Source: Oscillospiraceae bacterium
GTDB taxonomy: Bacteria > Bacillota > Clostridia > Oscillospirales > CAG-382
Length of the DNA stretch: 64,000 bases
Reading direction: 5' to 3'
Assembly (NCBI GenBank): GCA_015064625.1
Contig: SVRW01000009.1
Span: forward strand, 1-64,000
A model generated the notes under the pieces. The model saw nothing but the letters and a program-made list of their open reading frames with translations. It had not been told where the DNA came from and ran no database searches. Shown in pieces: positions 8,630-18,306 of the stretch (position 1 is its first letter; every line of letters starts with the position of its first letter). Made by a program: the position numbers and the translations under genes.

Positions 8630-8815
8630 AATTCGGAAGTGAATTTAATTCGGAATTCGGAATGCGGAATGCGGAATACAGGTAGCTTTTCTCTCTGCGT
8701 TCGAAAAGCAATTATATAAAATATTTTTCGACCATAGGGAGAAAAATTTCCTTTATTCCGAATTCCGAATTCAGCATTCCGCATTGGAAAAAAGTTCCGC
8801 ATTCCAAATTAGAAA
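8630..8815. repeat. Modular intergenic repeat, core in inverted orientation
   Basis: Core 8681-8752 reads GGTAGCTTTTCTCTCTGCG through GGGAGAAAAATTTCC, the reverse complement of the copy at 5839. ATTCGGA/ATGCGGA heptamers lie to the left, and ATTCCGM heptamers with GGAAAAAAGTTCC spacers lie to the right. Confidence 0.88.
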
Positions 8816-8832
8816 AGAAGGTGTTTTTTAAA

Positions 8833-10194
8833 ATGGTTACAGAAACGGTTACGGAAACGCAGATTGCGCTGACAGCGGCAGGGGCAGGTTCATCAAACCT
8901 GACACAAACTCTGTTCAGCCTGTCGATTGCAATTTTTGCGGGACTTTTGATGTCACGTGTAGTTAAGGTGTTAAAGCTTCCCGCGGTTACGGGATATCTT
9001 ATAGCGGGTATTCTTATCGGCCCTTATTGCTTGGGTCAGCTTAATATACCTGGTATTGGCTTCATAAGTCATGGCGACGTAACTCATTATAATATTTTAA
9101 GTCAGGTAGCTCTTGGATTTATTGCTTTTGCTATCGGCAGCGAATTCAGACTTGCACAGCTCAAACAGACGGGTAAAGCCGCAACGGTTATAGCATTTGT
9201 TCAGGCTCTTATGGCAACGCTTGTAGTTGATGCTGTTCTTATTGCTCTTTATTTTGCATTTGGTAAAGACGTTATTCCTTTGCCTGTAGCAATAACCCTT
9301 GGTGCAATAGCAACGGCAACTGCTCCTGCGGCAACTCTTATGGTTGTTAAGCAGTATAAAGCAAAAGGTCCTGTTACAAGCATACTTTTGCCCATAGTTG
9401 CTCTTGACGATGCTATTGGTCTTGTAGTTTTCGCTGTATCCTTCGGTATTGCAAAAACTCTCAGCTCGGGGAAATTCAGCCTTGTTTCCGTTGTGCTCAA
9501 TCCCATTATTGAGGTTTTAGCTTCTTTGATTGTTGGCGCATTGATGGGATTCTTTTTCACAGCCATGGAAAAATATTTCAAATCCAACTCAAAAAGACTT
9601 TGTCTTTCTGTAACTTTTATAATGCTTACCGTTGGCATAACGGTTCAGAAATTTGAAATTCCAGGAACGGATATACATATCGGCTTTTCTTCACTTCTCA
9701 CTTGTATGGTTTTGGGAACAGTGTTCTGCAATATCTGTGATTTCTCTGAAGAGCTTATGGAAAAAACAGATAAATGGACGCAACCCCTTCTCGTTCTTTT
9801 CTTCGTTCTCAGTGGTGCAGAATTGGAGCTTTCCGTATTCACAAGTGTTGCTATTGTAGGAATCGGTATAGTTTATATAATCGCTCGTTCCTTTGGTAAA
9901 TGCTTTGGTGCATTCCTTGGCGCAAAGATGATGAAATGTGATAAAAACATTGTTAAATATTTGGGTGTAACCCTTCTTCCTCAGGCTGGTGTCGCTTTGG
10001 GAATGTCCTTGCAGGCGGCAAACGAGCTGGGCGAAGCAGGTGAAATAATCAGAAATATTTCCCTTTTCGCAGTTCTTGTATACGAGCTTGTAGGTCCGTT
10101 GCTTACAAAGATTGCTCTTATGAAAGCAGGAGAAATTACGCCTAAGCCCGTTGCGGCAAGAGACCTCCCCAAAAATGAGGATGAGGACGAATAA
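8833..10194 (+). CDS. CPA2-type cation/proton antiporter (membrane component)
   Basis: A 453-residue polytopic membrane protein with about 12-13 hydrophobic segments. Family landmarks: LKLPAVTGYLIAGILIGPYCLG near the N-terminus, IAFAIGSEF, the paired-helix region ATATAPAATLMVV, and LDDAIGLVVFAVSFG, whose acidic pair is typical of sodium-proton exchangers. It ends after the last membrane helix with no TrkA-N or TrkA-C domain, so any nucleotide regulation would need another protein. The ATG at 8833 has AGAAGGTG about 6-13 nt upstream; the in-frame GTG at 8821 lies within that ribosome-binding site. Confidence 0.9.
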   Translation: MVTETVTETQIALTAAGAGSSNLTQTLFSLSIAIFAGLLMSRVVKVLKLPAVTGYLIAGILIGPYCLGQLNIPGIGFISHGDVTHYNILSQVALGFIAFAIGSEFRLAQLKQTGKAATVIAFVQALMATLVVDAVLIALYFAFGKDVIPLPVAITLGAIATATAPAATLMVVKQYKAKGPVTSILLPIVALDDAIGLVVFAVSFGIAKTLSSGKFSLVSVVLNPIIEVLASLIVGALMGFFFTAMEKYFKSNSKRLCLSVTFIMLTVGITVQKFEIPGTDIHIGFSSLLTCMVLGTVFCNICDFSEELMEKTDKWTQPLLVLFFVLSGAELELSVFTSVAIVGIGIVYIIARSFGKCFGAFLGAKMMKCDKNIVKYLGVTLLPQAGVALGMSLQAANELGEAGEIIRNISLFAVLVYELVGPLLTKIALMKAGEITPKPVAARDLPKNEDEDE

Positions 10195-10226
10195 ACAAGT
10201 AGTCGCTTGAGGCATAGAGCGAAACA

Positions 10227-10520
<294 letters not shown>

Positions 10521-10540
10521 AAATAAAAAGGGGTAAAATT

Positions 10541-13171
10541 ATGGAATTTTTATCTTTGAACACAATTCGCGAAAAGTATCTTGCATTTTACGAAACGAAG
10601 GGTCATTTGAGACTTCCTTCATTCTCACTCGTTCCCCAGAACGATAAATCACTTCTTTTAATCAACGCAGGTATGGCTCCTTTGAAGGCATACTTCACAG
10701 GAGAGCTTACGCCTCCAAGAAAGAGAGTAACGACATGTCAGAAATGTATCCGTACTCCCGACATTGACCGTGTTGGTAAGACGGCTCGTCACGGCACTTT
10801 CTTCGAAATGCTTGGCAACTTCTCCTTTGGTGACTATTTTAAATCAGAGGCTATTCCGTGGGCATACGAATTTTTGACAAAGGTTATGGAGATTCCCGAG
10901 GAGCTTCTTTCCGTTTCCGTTTACCTTGATGACGATGAAGCGAGAGATATCTGGATAAAAACAGGTATCCCCGCAGAGCGTATATATAGAATGGGTAAAG
11001 AGGATAACTTCTGGGAAATAGGATCAGGCCCTTGCGGTCCTTGCTCTGAAATCTATTTTGACAGAGGCGAAAAATACGGTTGCGGCAGTCCCGACTGTAA
11101 GCCCGGTTGCGACTGTGACAGATTCCTTGAAATCTGGAACATCGTTTTCACCCAGTTTGACGGCGACGGCAACGGTAACTATGAAAGACTTGAACATCCC
11201 AATATCGATACAGGTATGGGACTTGAGCGTCTTGCTTGCGTTATGCAGGACGTAAATAACCTTTTTGAGGTTGATACAATAAGAAACGTTATGCTTAAGG
11301 TTTGCGAAATGTCGGGTAGAGAATATACCGCTTCTGCAGACGACCACGACGTTTCTCTCCGTGTTATCACAGACCATATCAGAAGCTCAACCTTCCTTAT
11401 CAGTGATGGCGTAATGCCCTCCAACGAAGGCAGAGGCTACGTTCTCAGAAGACTTATCCGCAGAGCCGCAAGACATGGCAGACTTTTGGGTATCAAAGCA
11501 GGATTCCTTACAACTCTTTGCGAAACCGTTATTGAAGAAAGCAAGGGCGCATATCCCGAATTGGAATCAAAACGTGAATTTATCAAGAGCGTTCTTTCCG
11601 CAGAGGAAGAAAGATTTGCCAAAACTATAGATCAGGGAATAAACCTCCTTGAAAAAATAATTGACTCCGTTAAAGCTGAAAACAAAACCGTAATTTCGGG
11701 CGAGGATGCATTCAAGCTTTACGATACCTTCGGATTCCCCATGGATATTACAAAGGAAATCGCAGAAGAAAACGGACTTTCCGTTGACGAAGAAGGTTTC
11801 ACCGCATTCATGAAGGAACAGAAAGAACGTGCAAGAAGCGCAAGAGCCGCACAGACGGGTGATGCAGGCTGGAGCGACGATTCTGCCGCATTGGTTAGCG
11901 GACTTGCGGCTACAAAGTTCCTCGGTTATGAAACAACCTCCGCAGAGGGCGAAATTATTTGCATTATTGCCGATAACGAAGCAGTAGGAGAGGCAAAGGG
12001 CGAGGCTATGATTATTATGAATCAGACTCCCTTCTATGCTGAAAGCGGCGGACAGGTTGGCGATACAGGCTATATAAAGACTAAAGACGGACTTTTCAAG
12101 GTAACGGATACAAAGAAGGTTTGCGGAGATAAATTTGCTCATATAGGCGAAGTTGCAGAAGGCACAGTTTCCCTTGGAAAAGCAGAAGCTGTTGTTGATA
12201 AGACACGCAGAGAAGCTATTATGCGTAACCATTCTGCCGCTCATATGCTTCAGGCTGCACTTAAGAAGGTTCTTGGCGACCACGTTGAACAGTCTGGCTC
12301 ATACGTTGATGATGAACGCGTTCGTTTCGACTTTACCCATAACAAAGGAATGACGAAGGAAGAAATCGCAGAGGTTGAAAATCTCGTTAACGAATTTGTT
12401 CTTTCCGCTTCCACAATCACAATGACGGAAATGCCTATTGAAGAAGCAAAGAAAACGGGTGCAACCGCTTTGTTTGGTGAAAAATACGGTGAATTTGTAA
12501 GAGTCGTTAAAATGGGCGAATTTTCGACAGAGTTCTGCGGAGGTACTCACCTTTCCAATAGTGCAGAAGCAGGACTTTTCAAGATCGTTTCTGAAAGCTC
12601 CGTTGCGGCTGGTATCAGAAGAATTGAAGGTACTACGGGTAAAAATATTATAAATAAGCTTAATGCTACAGAGGACACTATTGCAAAGATAAGAAGCGTT
12701 CTCAAGCTTACGGGAACTGACGACGTTGCAAAGCGTCTTGCAGACCTTTCCGACGAGCTTAAGACTATGAAAAAGGAAATGGACGCTCTCAAAACAAAGC
12801 TTGCTCTTGCAGATGCTCTTGATTCCTTCAAGAACGCAAAAGCAGTTGGTAACTTCAAGGTTTGCACCGCAAAATTTGATGGTGTTGCCGTTGATACTTT
12901 GAGAAACGTTATCGACGAGCTTAAAGCAAGAGATGCTCACGCTGTTGTTGTTTTTGCTTCCGTTATGGGTGAAAAAATCACCTTTGCCGCAGGCTGCGGT
13001 AAGGATGCTGTTGCAAATGGCGCACACGCCGGAAACATCTTGAAGCAGGTTTCCGCAATAACAGGTGGCGGAGGCGGCGGACGTCCCGATTCTGCAACAA
13101 GCGGTGGTAAGGACGTATCCAGGCTTGACGAAGCACTCTCTGCCGTTGAAGCAATTCTCGGAGGAAAATAA
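10541..13171 (+). CDS. alaS: Alanyl-tRNA synthetase
   Basis: An 876-residue full-length enzyme that charges tRNA-Ala. The class II catalytic core is at the N-terminus (REKYLAFYETKGHLRLPSFSLVP, RKRVTTCQKCIRTPDID, RHGTFFEMLGNFSFGDYFK, GMGLERLACV). The editing domain has HSAAHMLQAAL and the zinc ligand motif CGGTHL, and the C-terminal DHHA1-type domain ends with the glycine-rich GGGGGGRPDSATSGG. It heads a same-strand run of five genes; the next start is 1 nt after its stop. The ribosome binding site is AAAGGGG. Confidence 0.98.
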   Translation: MEFLSLNTIREKYLAFYETKGHLRLPSFSLVPQNDKSLLLINAGMAPLKAYFTGELTPPRKRVTTCQKCIRTPDIDRVGKTARHGTFFEMLGNFSFGDYFKSEAIPWAYEFLTKVMEIPEELLSVSVYLDDDEARDIWIKTGIPAERIYRMGKEDNFWEIGSGPCGPCSEIYFDRGEKYGCGSPDCKPGCDCDRFLEIWNIVFTQFDGDGNGNYERLEHPNIDTGMGLERLACVMQDVNNLFEVDTIRNVMLKVCEMSGREYTASADDHDVSLRVITDHIRSSTFLISDGVMPSNEGRGYVLRRLIRRAARHGRLLGIKAGFLTTLCETVIEESKGAYPELESKREFIKSVLSAEEERFAKTIDQGINLLEKIIDSVKAENKTVISGEDAFKLYDTFGFPMDITKEIAEENGLSVDEEGFTAFMKEQKERARSARAAQTGDAGWSDDSAALVSGLAATKFLGYETTSAEGEIICIIADNEAVGEAKGEAMIIMNQTPFYAESGGQVGDTGYIKTKDGLFKVTDTKKVCGDKFAHIGEVAEGTVSLGKAEAVVDKTRREAIMRNHSAAHMLQAALKKVLGDHVEQSGSYVDDERVRFDFTHNKGMTKEEIAEVENLVNEFVLSASTITMTEMPIEEAKKTGATALFGEKYGEFVRVVKMGEFSTEFCGGTHLSNSAEAGLFKIVSESSVAAGIRRIEGTTGKNIINKLNATEDTIAKIRSVLKLTGTDDVAKRLADLSDELKTMKKEMDALKTKLALADALDSFKNAKAVGNFKVCTAKFDGVAVDTLRNVIDELKARDAHAVVVFASVMGEKITFAAGCGKDAVANGAHAGNILKQVSAITGGGGGGRPDSATSGGKDVSRLDEALSAVEAILGGK

Positions 13172-13172
13172 T

Positions 13173-13511
13173 ATGTGTATTTTCTGTAAGATAGCAGCAG
13201 GGGAAATCCCTTCAACAAAGGTTTACGAGGATGAATACTGCTTTGCATTTAAAGACATAAATCCACAAGCTCCCGTCCACGTGCTTCTTATTCCGAAGGA
13301 GCATATAGAATCTGTAAACTCCATAAACGAGGAAAACGCAAATGTGGTTTGCGAGGTTATGAAAGCAATTCCCAAGGTTGCTTCATTGATTCCCGAATTA
13401 AAGGACGGCTACAGAGTTATTTCCAACAGCGGAAAAAATGCAGGACAGACTGTTTTCCATCTCCATTTCCACATTTTAGGCGGAAAAGAAATGAACGAGC
13501 ATATTGTTTAG
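13173..13511 (+). CDS. HIT-family nucleotide hydrolase
   Basis: A 112-residue histidine-triad protein: CIFCKIAAGEIPSTKVYEDE at the N-terminus and HLHFHILGG (HxHxH) at the C-terminal active site. Members hydrolyse nucleoside phosphoramidates, including aminoacyl-adenylate-related compounds, and genomic pairing with an aminoacyl-tRNA synthetase fits this. Its GGAGG lies inside the last codons of alaS, so the two are translationally linked. The cysteines CIFC suggest a bound zinc, as in other bacterial HIT proteins. Confidence 0.96.
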   Translation: MCIFCKIAAGEIPSTKVYEDEYCFAFKDINPQAPVHVLLIPKEHIESVNSINEENANVVCEVMKAIPKVASLIPELKDGYRVISNSGKNAGQTVFHLHFHILGGKEMNEHIV

Positions 13512-13521
13512 GAGGCATGAT

Positions 13522-14757
13522 ATGACAGATATAAGAGATATAAATTTATGGGAAAGCGGTAAGCTTAAAATCGATTGGGTAACAAAGTTCACAAGCCTTC
13601 TCAATTCCATCGAGGAGGATTACAAGGAATCAAAGCCTCTCAAGGGAAAAAGAGTTGCTCTTTCCATTCACCTTGAAGCAAAGACCGCAAGACTTTGTCA
13701 GGTGCTTAAGGCTATGGGTGCAGAAATGTACGTTACGGGCTGTAACCCTCTTTCAACTCAGGACGACGTTGCGGCTGCTCTTGCTCACGAGGGAATGAAC
13801 GTTTTCGGTAAACACGGTGCTACTGCCGAAGAATACGAAAACCACATCTCCGCAGTTATTGCCGCAGAGCCTGACATCATTATCGATGACGGCGGTGACC
13901 TTATCAATTGCATACATTCCAAATACCCTCACCTTATTTCAAAGGTATTAGGCGGTTGCGAGGAAACAACTACGGGTATACACAGACTTGAAAATATGGA
14001 TAGAGACGGTAAGCTCATGTTCCCCATGATTACCGTCAATAACGCAAAATGTAAATACCTTTTTGATAACCGTTACGGAACGGGTCAATCCGTTTGGAAC
14101 GGTATAAACAGAACCACAAACCTTATCGTTGCAGGCAAAAACGTTGTGGTTGCAGGCTACGGCTGGTGCGGAAAAGGCGTTGCTATGAGAGCAAAGGGAC
14201 TTGGTGCTTCTGTAATCGTTACGGAAATCGACCCCATAAAAGCCATTGAAGCTGTTATGGACGGCTTCAAGGTTATGCCTATGGAAAAAGCAGCAGAGAT
14301 TGGTGACGTTTTTGTTACCGTTACGGGTTGCAGAGATATTATAACCGAAAAGAGCTTCCTCAAAATGAAGGATGGCGCAATACTCTGCAACGCAGGACAT
14401 TTTGACGTTGAGGTTGACGTTAAAGGTCTTAAAGAAATTTCAGTGAAATCATTTGAAGCAAGACAGAATATAATGGGATATACCTTGTCAAACGGTAATA
14501 CGCTTTACGTTATCGCAGAAGGCAGACTCGTTAACCTTGCATCAGGCGACGGACATCCTGCGGAAATTATGGATATGAGCTTTGCAATTCAGGCTCTTTC
14601 CGTTCTCTATCTTGCCACGAACAGAGATAAAATAAAGGGCAAGGTTGTTCCGGTTCCCGAAGAAATCGACAACGACGTCGCAATGCGTAAACTCAAATTC
14701 CTTGGCGTTGAGCTTGACGTTCTCACAGATGAACAGAAAAAATATTTGAATATGTAA
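13522..14757 (+). CDS. ahcY: S-adenosylhomocysteine hydrolase
   Basis: A 411-residue protein, starting at the ATG at 13522, with AGGAGG 8 nt upstream and 10 nt after the HIT stop. It cleaves S-adenosylhomocysteine to adenosine and homocysteine. Visible motifs: LSIHLEAKTARLC and CNPLSTQDDVAAAL for substrate binding, DDGGDL, NRYGTGQSVWNGINR, and the NAD-binding GYGWCGKGVAMRAKG. It is of the short bacterial/archaeal type lacking the long insertion. Operon neighbour cysE also belongs to sulfur amino acid metabolism. Confidence 0.96.
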   Translation: MTDIRDINLWESGKLKIDWVTKFTSLLNSIEEDYKESKPLKGKRVALSIHLEAKTARLCQVLKAMGAEMYVTGCNPLSTQDDVAAALAHEGMNVFGKHGATAEEYENHISAVIAAEPDIIIDDGGDLINCIHSKYPHLISKVLGGCEETTTGIHRLENMDRDGKLMFPMITVNNAKCKYLFDNRYGTGQSVWNGINRTTNLIVAGKNVVVAGYGWCGKGVAMRAKGLGASVIVTEIDPIKAIEAVMDGFKVMPMEKAAEIGDVFVTVTGCRDIITEKSFLKMKDGAILCNAGHFDVEVDVKGLKEISVKSFEARQNIMGYTLSNGNTLYVIAEGRLVNLASGDGHPAEIMDMSFAIQALSVLYLATNRDKIKGKVVPVPEEIDNDVAMRKLKFLGVELDVLTDEQKKYLNM

Positions 14758-14766
14758 GAGGGCTTT

Positions 14767-16047
14767 ATGAGAGTTACAGAGATTATTGAAAAAATCAAAG
14801 AAGGCGCATATAAAAACACCTTTTCTATGCTTTACCCTCAGAAAACATACGAGGAATCTGCAGAGAGATACATTTCAATTCTGAATAAGTATATGGATTC
14901 ATACGGTGACGGTGAGGTTTCCCTTTTCTCCGCTCCCGGAAGAACGGAGCTTTCAGGAAACCACACAGACCATAACCACGGAAAAGTTCTTGCCGCAGCA
15001 GTTGACCTTGATATAGTTGCTGTTGCAGGTGAGAGGGACGATAATAAAATACTCCTTCGCTCCGCCGGTTATGATTCCGAAAACGTAGTTAACGTCGATA
15101 AGCTTGACCCTTCCAAAGCAATAAGAGGCTCTTCTGCCGCTCTTATCGAAGGTATTGCTGATTATTTTAAGCAGAATGGATATAAAATAGGCGGATTTAA
15201 CGCTTACTCTGAATCAAAGGTTGCAACAGGAAGCGGACTTTCTTCCTCTGCTGCTTTCGAGGTTGTAGTTGGCGGAATTATGAGCGGTCTTTTCAACGAT
15301 GGCTCAGTTACTCCATACGAGCTTGCAGTAGCAGGAAAATATGCTGAAAACGAATATTTCGGCAAGCCCTGCGGACTTATGGACCAGATGGCGTCTGCTG
15401 TTGGCGGTGTTGTTGCCATCGACTTTGATGAATCCGAAAACGGAAAGGCACATATCGAAAAGCTTGACGTTGATTTCACAGCTCACGGTTATTCCCTCGT
15501 TATCGTTAACGCAGGCGGAAGCCATGCAGACCTTACTCCCGAATATGCGTCAATTCCTGCTGAAATGAAGAGCGTTGCAAAATATTTCGGTAAGGATGCT
15601 TTACGTTACGTAAACAAGGACGAATTTTATAAAAGCATCAGTCTTCTTCGCAAGAAGGTAGGCGACAGAGCAGTTCTTCGTGCAATCCACTTCTTTGATG
15701 AAAACGAACGCGTTGATTCTCAGAGAGAAGCTTTGAAAAAAGGCGATATAGAGGCTTACTTTGAAGGTGTTGAAGGTTCGGGTAACTCCTCTGAATACAA
15801 TCTTCAGAACATCTATCCTTGCTGCAGCGTTAGCGAACGTTCAATTTCACTTGCTCTCACCATGGCTAAAAAATACGGTGCAAAGGTTGTCCGTGTTCAT
15901 GGCGGTGGATTTGCAGGTACTGTACAGGCATACGTTCCCGTGACAGAAAAGAAAGACTTTATTGAAAAAATGGAAAACGTTTTTGGGAAGGGCTGCTGTT
16001 TCGATTTAAGCATCCGTCCTTGCGGATTATTTGCGGTGAACGCATAA
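14767..16047 (+). CDS. galK: Galactokinase
   Basis: A 426-residue GHMP kinase that phosphorylates galactose at C1 in the Leloir pathway. The galactokinase signature GRTELSGNHTDHNHG is at about residue 58, the ATP-binding loop is TGSGLSSSAAFEVVVGG, the catalytic region contains CGLMDQMASAVGG, and the third GHMP motif is HGGGFAGTVQAYV. The substrate motif reads GRTELSGNHTDH rather than GRVNLIGEHTDY, a variant I associate with clostridial GalK-like proteins, so a related sugar cannot be excluded. It is 9 nt after ahcY and overlaps cysE by 1 nt. Confidence 0.9.
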   Translation: MRVTEIIEKIKEGAYKNTFSMLYPQKTYEESAERYISILNKYMDSYGDGEVSLFSAPGRTELSGNHTDHNHGKVLAAAVDLDIVAVAGERDDNKILLRSAGYDSENVVNVDKLDPSKAIRGSSAALIEGIADYFKQNGYKIGGFNAYSESKVATGSGLSSSAAFEVVVGGIMSGLFNDGSVTPYELAVAGKYAENEYFGKPCGLMDQMASAVGGVVAIDFDESENGKAHIEKLDVDFTAHGYSLVIVNAGGSHADLTPEYASIPAEMKSVAKYFGKDALRYVNKDEFYKSISLLRKKVGDRAVLRAIHFFDENERVDSQREALKKGDIEAYFEGVEGSGNSSEYNLQNIYPCCSVSERSISLALTMAKKYGAKVVRVHGGGFAGTVQAYVPVTEKKDFIEKMENVFGKGCCFDLSIRPCGLFAVNA

Positions 16048-16853
16048 TGAATAATTTGAGTTATAAAGAGCTTTTTGCTCTTATGATGGCAGAAACCTTT
16101 GATGACTTGGCGACTGAAGCGAAAGCCGAGGGAGAAAAGTGGAAAAGCTCCATAAAGGAACTGACAGAGCTTCTCTTGAAAACCTTTGACAAGGAGAAAA
16201 AAGCTGTCAAAGGAAAGCTTGCAAAAACCAAGCTTTATGCAGAGGTTGACGATACTCTTGATGCGTACATGAAGCGTGACCCTGCGGCAAAAAGCAAATT
16301 GGAGGTTCTCCTTCTCTATCCTGGTGTTCATGCGATTTTAGCCCATAGATTAGCCCACAAGCTTCACAAAAAAGGGTACACCTTCTCAGCTCGTGCATTA
16401 TCACAGCTTTCCCGTTTCTTTACAGGTGTTGAGATTCACCCCGGCGCTACTATCGGAAAAAGGTTCGTTATTGACCACGGAATGGGCGTTGTTATCGGAG
16501 AAACTGCAATAATAGGGGATGACGTTCTCGTTTATCAGGGCGTAACTCTTGGCGGTTCGGGTAAGGAAAAGAAAAAACGTCACCCAACAATAGGTGACGG
16601 TGTTCTCGTAGGATGCGGAGCAAAGGTTTTAGGATCTTTCAGCGTGGGAAGCGGCTCACGTGTTGCATCAAACGCAGTTGTTCTGAAGGAAATTCCTGAG
16701 GAAGCAACGGCTGTTGGTATACCCGCTAAAGTTGTTCGTATCAAAGGGGAAAAGCCTGAGGAAACGTTGGATCACGTTCATATCCCTGACCCTGTTTCCG
16801 CAGAGCTGGAGAAGCTTAAAAAACGTATTGAAGCGTTGGAGTCCAATTCGTAG
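16047..16853 (+). CDS. cysE: Serine O-acetyltransferase
   Basis: A 268-residue left-handed beta-helix acetyltransferase that makes O-acetylserine for cysteine synthesis. The start codon overlaps the galK stop (TAATG). Residues about 90-125 carry LLLYPGVHAILAHRLAHKLHKKG, then the hexapeptide-repeat helix: HPGATIGKRFVIDHGMGVVIGETA, VYQGVTLGGSGKEKKKRHPTIG, ending with VGIPAKVVRIKG. It is longer at the N-terminus than the usual Firmicute short form. It is the last gene of the alaS operon. Confidence 0.95.
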   Translation: MNNLSYKELFALMMAETFDDLATEAKAEGEKWKSSIKELTELLLKTFDKEKKAVKGKLAKTKLYAEVDDTLDAYMKRDPAAKSKLEVLLLYPGVHAILAHRLAHKLHKKGYTFSARALSQLSRFFTGVEIHPGATIGKRFVIDHGMGVVIGETAIIGDDVLVYQGVTLGGSGKEKKKRHPTIGDGVLVGCGAKVLGSFSVGSGSRVASNAVVLKEIPEEATAVGIPAKVVRIKGEKPEETLDHVHIPDPVSAELEKLKKRIEALESNS

Positions 16854-16931
16854 TTCGGAATGCGAAATGAGAAATTTTTTCTGCCGGTCTGAAAATATTA
16901 TTAAATCTGAAAATATTATTAAATAAAAATC

Positions 16932-16970
16932 AAAAATGCTTTTTCTCATGCGGGAAAAAGCATTTTTTTG
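16932..16970 (+). terminator. Rho-independent terminator of the alaS-cysE operon
   Basis: Stem AAAAATGCTTTTTC / GAAAAAGCATTTTT with a 7-nt loop and a run of T. It lies about 80 nt past the cysE stop, after a few repeat-derived bases. Confidence 0.9.
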
Positions 16971-16992
16971 CCATAATGTTTTGCGAAGAAAA

Positions 16993-17100
16993 ATACATCA
17001 CACGCCGGAAACGTACATCACTTGTCGTAGACAAACATCACACGGAAACAAAACCCTGTACATCACTGCAAAATGCAGTTTTGCTCGACTCCTGCCTCTT
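16993..17100. repeat. Hairpin array with ACATCAC spacers
   Basis: Small inverted repeats (ACGCCGGAAACGT, TTGTCGTAGACAA, ACGGAAACAAAACCCTGT, TGCAAAATGCAGTTTTGC) alternate with the 7-mer ACATCAC (17009, 17030-region and onward; four copies). The reverse-complement spacer GTGATGT occurs in the related array at 56195-56300. Confidence 0.8.
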
Positions 17101-17160
17101 TCACCTTTTTTCGACATTCGAATAATATAAAAATGGAATACTATAAAAAAGGTGAATGAC

Positions 17161-17886
17161 ATGAACGTGAAAATATTATTTCTTGCACTTTTACCGTTTA
17201 TTGGAACTGTTGCAGGAGCGGCGGGAGTCTTTTTCTTTAGAAAAATAGGCTCTAAAACTGAAAAAATTTTGTACGGTTTCGCTTCAGGTGTAATGATGGC
17301 GGCTTCTGTTTGGTCTTTACTTATTCCAGCAGAAGAAATGTCAAAAGACCCGAAATGGCTTCCGTGTTTTATTGGATTTGTGGCGGGAGCTGGTTTTCTT
17401 ATGCTCCTTGATTTCCTTGTGCTTAAATACAGAAATACAAATAAAACTGCAATGTTGACTTTTGCGGTAACGTTACATAATCTGCCCGAGGGAATGGCTG
17501 TAGGCGTTGTACTTGCAGGACTTATGCAGGGAGCAGGAACTGTATCATTTTCTGATGCTTTCGCTCTTTCTCTTGGGATTGCAATACAGAACTTCCCGGA
17601 AGGAGCAATAATTTCCTTGCCCAAACGAAATGAAGGCAGGTTGAAAGCCTTTACTGCGGGAACACTTTCGGGTGTAGTTGAGCCTATAGGCGCAGGGCTT
17701 ACTCTCTTGCTCGTTTCCCACGTTACTGCGTTTTTGCCCTATCTGTTAGCTTTCGCCGCAGGCGCTATGATATACGTGGTGGCGGAGGAGCTTATCCCAG
17801 AGGCACATGACGAGCTGGGAATGGGAACTATAGGTGCAACTACGGGATTTGCAATGATGATGCTTCTTGATATGGCGTTGGGGTGA
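17161..17886 (+). CDS. ZIP-family divalent metal transporter
   Basis: A 241-residue membrane protein with about eight hydrophobic segments. The metal-binding helices are HNLPEGMAVGVV and NFPEGAIISLP, the diagnostic ZIP motifs, and a third acidic segment is VVAEELIPEAHDE. It likely moves zinc or a similar divalent cation into the cytoplasm. The ATG at 17161 has AAAGGTGA at suitable distance; the upstream GTG at 17152 lies within this ribosome binding site and was rejected. Single gene. Confidence 0.93.
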   Translation: MNVKILFLALLPFIGTVAGAAGVFFFRKIGSKTEKILYGFASGVMMAASVWSLLIPAEEMSKDPKWLPCFIGFVAGAGFLMLLDFLVLKYRNTNKTAMLTFAVTLHNLPEGMAVGVVLAGLMQGAGTVSFSDAFALSLGIAIQNFPEGAIISLPKRNEGRLKAFTAGTLSGVVEPIGAGLTLLLVSHVTAFLPYLLAFAAGAMIYVVAEELIPEAHDELGMGTIGATTGFAMMMLLDMALG

Positions 17887-17889
17887 AAT

Positions 17890-18190
17890 AAGGCAGGAGG
17901 CGAGAGGCAGGAGGCAAGAACACGGCGCAGGGGACGGTTCACTTAATTCGGAATGCGGAATGCGGAATTGAGGGAATTTTTCTCCCGTTGGTCGAAACCA
18001 TAAGGCAAGAGGGAAGAGGCAGGAGGCAGGAGGAAAGGAAATTTTTCTCCCGTTGGTCGAAAAATATTTTATATGATTGCTTTTTATATAATTGCTTTTC
18101 GAACGCAGAGAGAAAAGCTACCTTTATTCCGCATTCCGAATTCCGCATTCCGAATTCCGCATTGGAAAAAAGTTCCGCATTCCGCATTAC
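17890..18190. repeat. Modular intergenic repeat with GGCAGGA and ATTCCGM tails
   Basis: Contains GGCAGGA/GGCAAGA heptamers, one GGGGACGGTTC segment (17921-17946), ATGCGGA heptamers, a half-core (17976-18002), a complete core (18037-18122) with a 16-bp internal duplication around ATTGCTTTT, and a right-hand ATTCCGM tail. No gene is supported. Confidence 0.88.
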
Positions 18191-18248
18191 TCTTGCCTAT
18201 TGCTTTGCCGTTATGCCTCGCTACTTGCTTTTACCGGACATAATCCTA

Positions 18249-18277
18249 TTGACAACATGAATAAAATATGATAAAAT
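18249..18277 (+). promoter_or_regulatory. Sigma-A promoter for the SPFH gene
   Basis: TTGACA (18249-18254), 17-bp spacer, TAAAAT (18272-18277), 30 nt upstream of the start at 18307. Confidence 0.82.
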
Positions 18278-18306
18278 AGTTTCAAACCACAAAGGAGGAA
18301 ACTTTT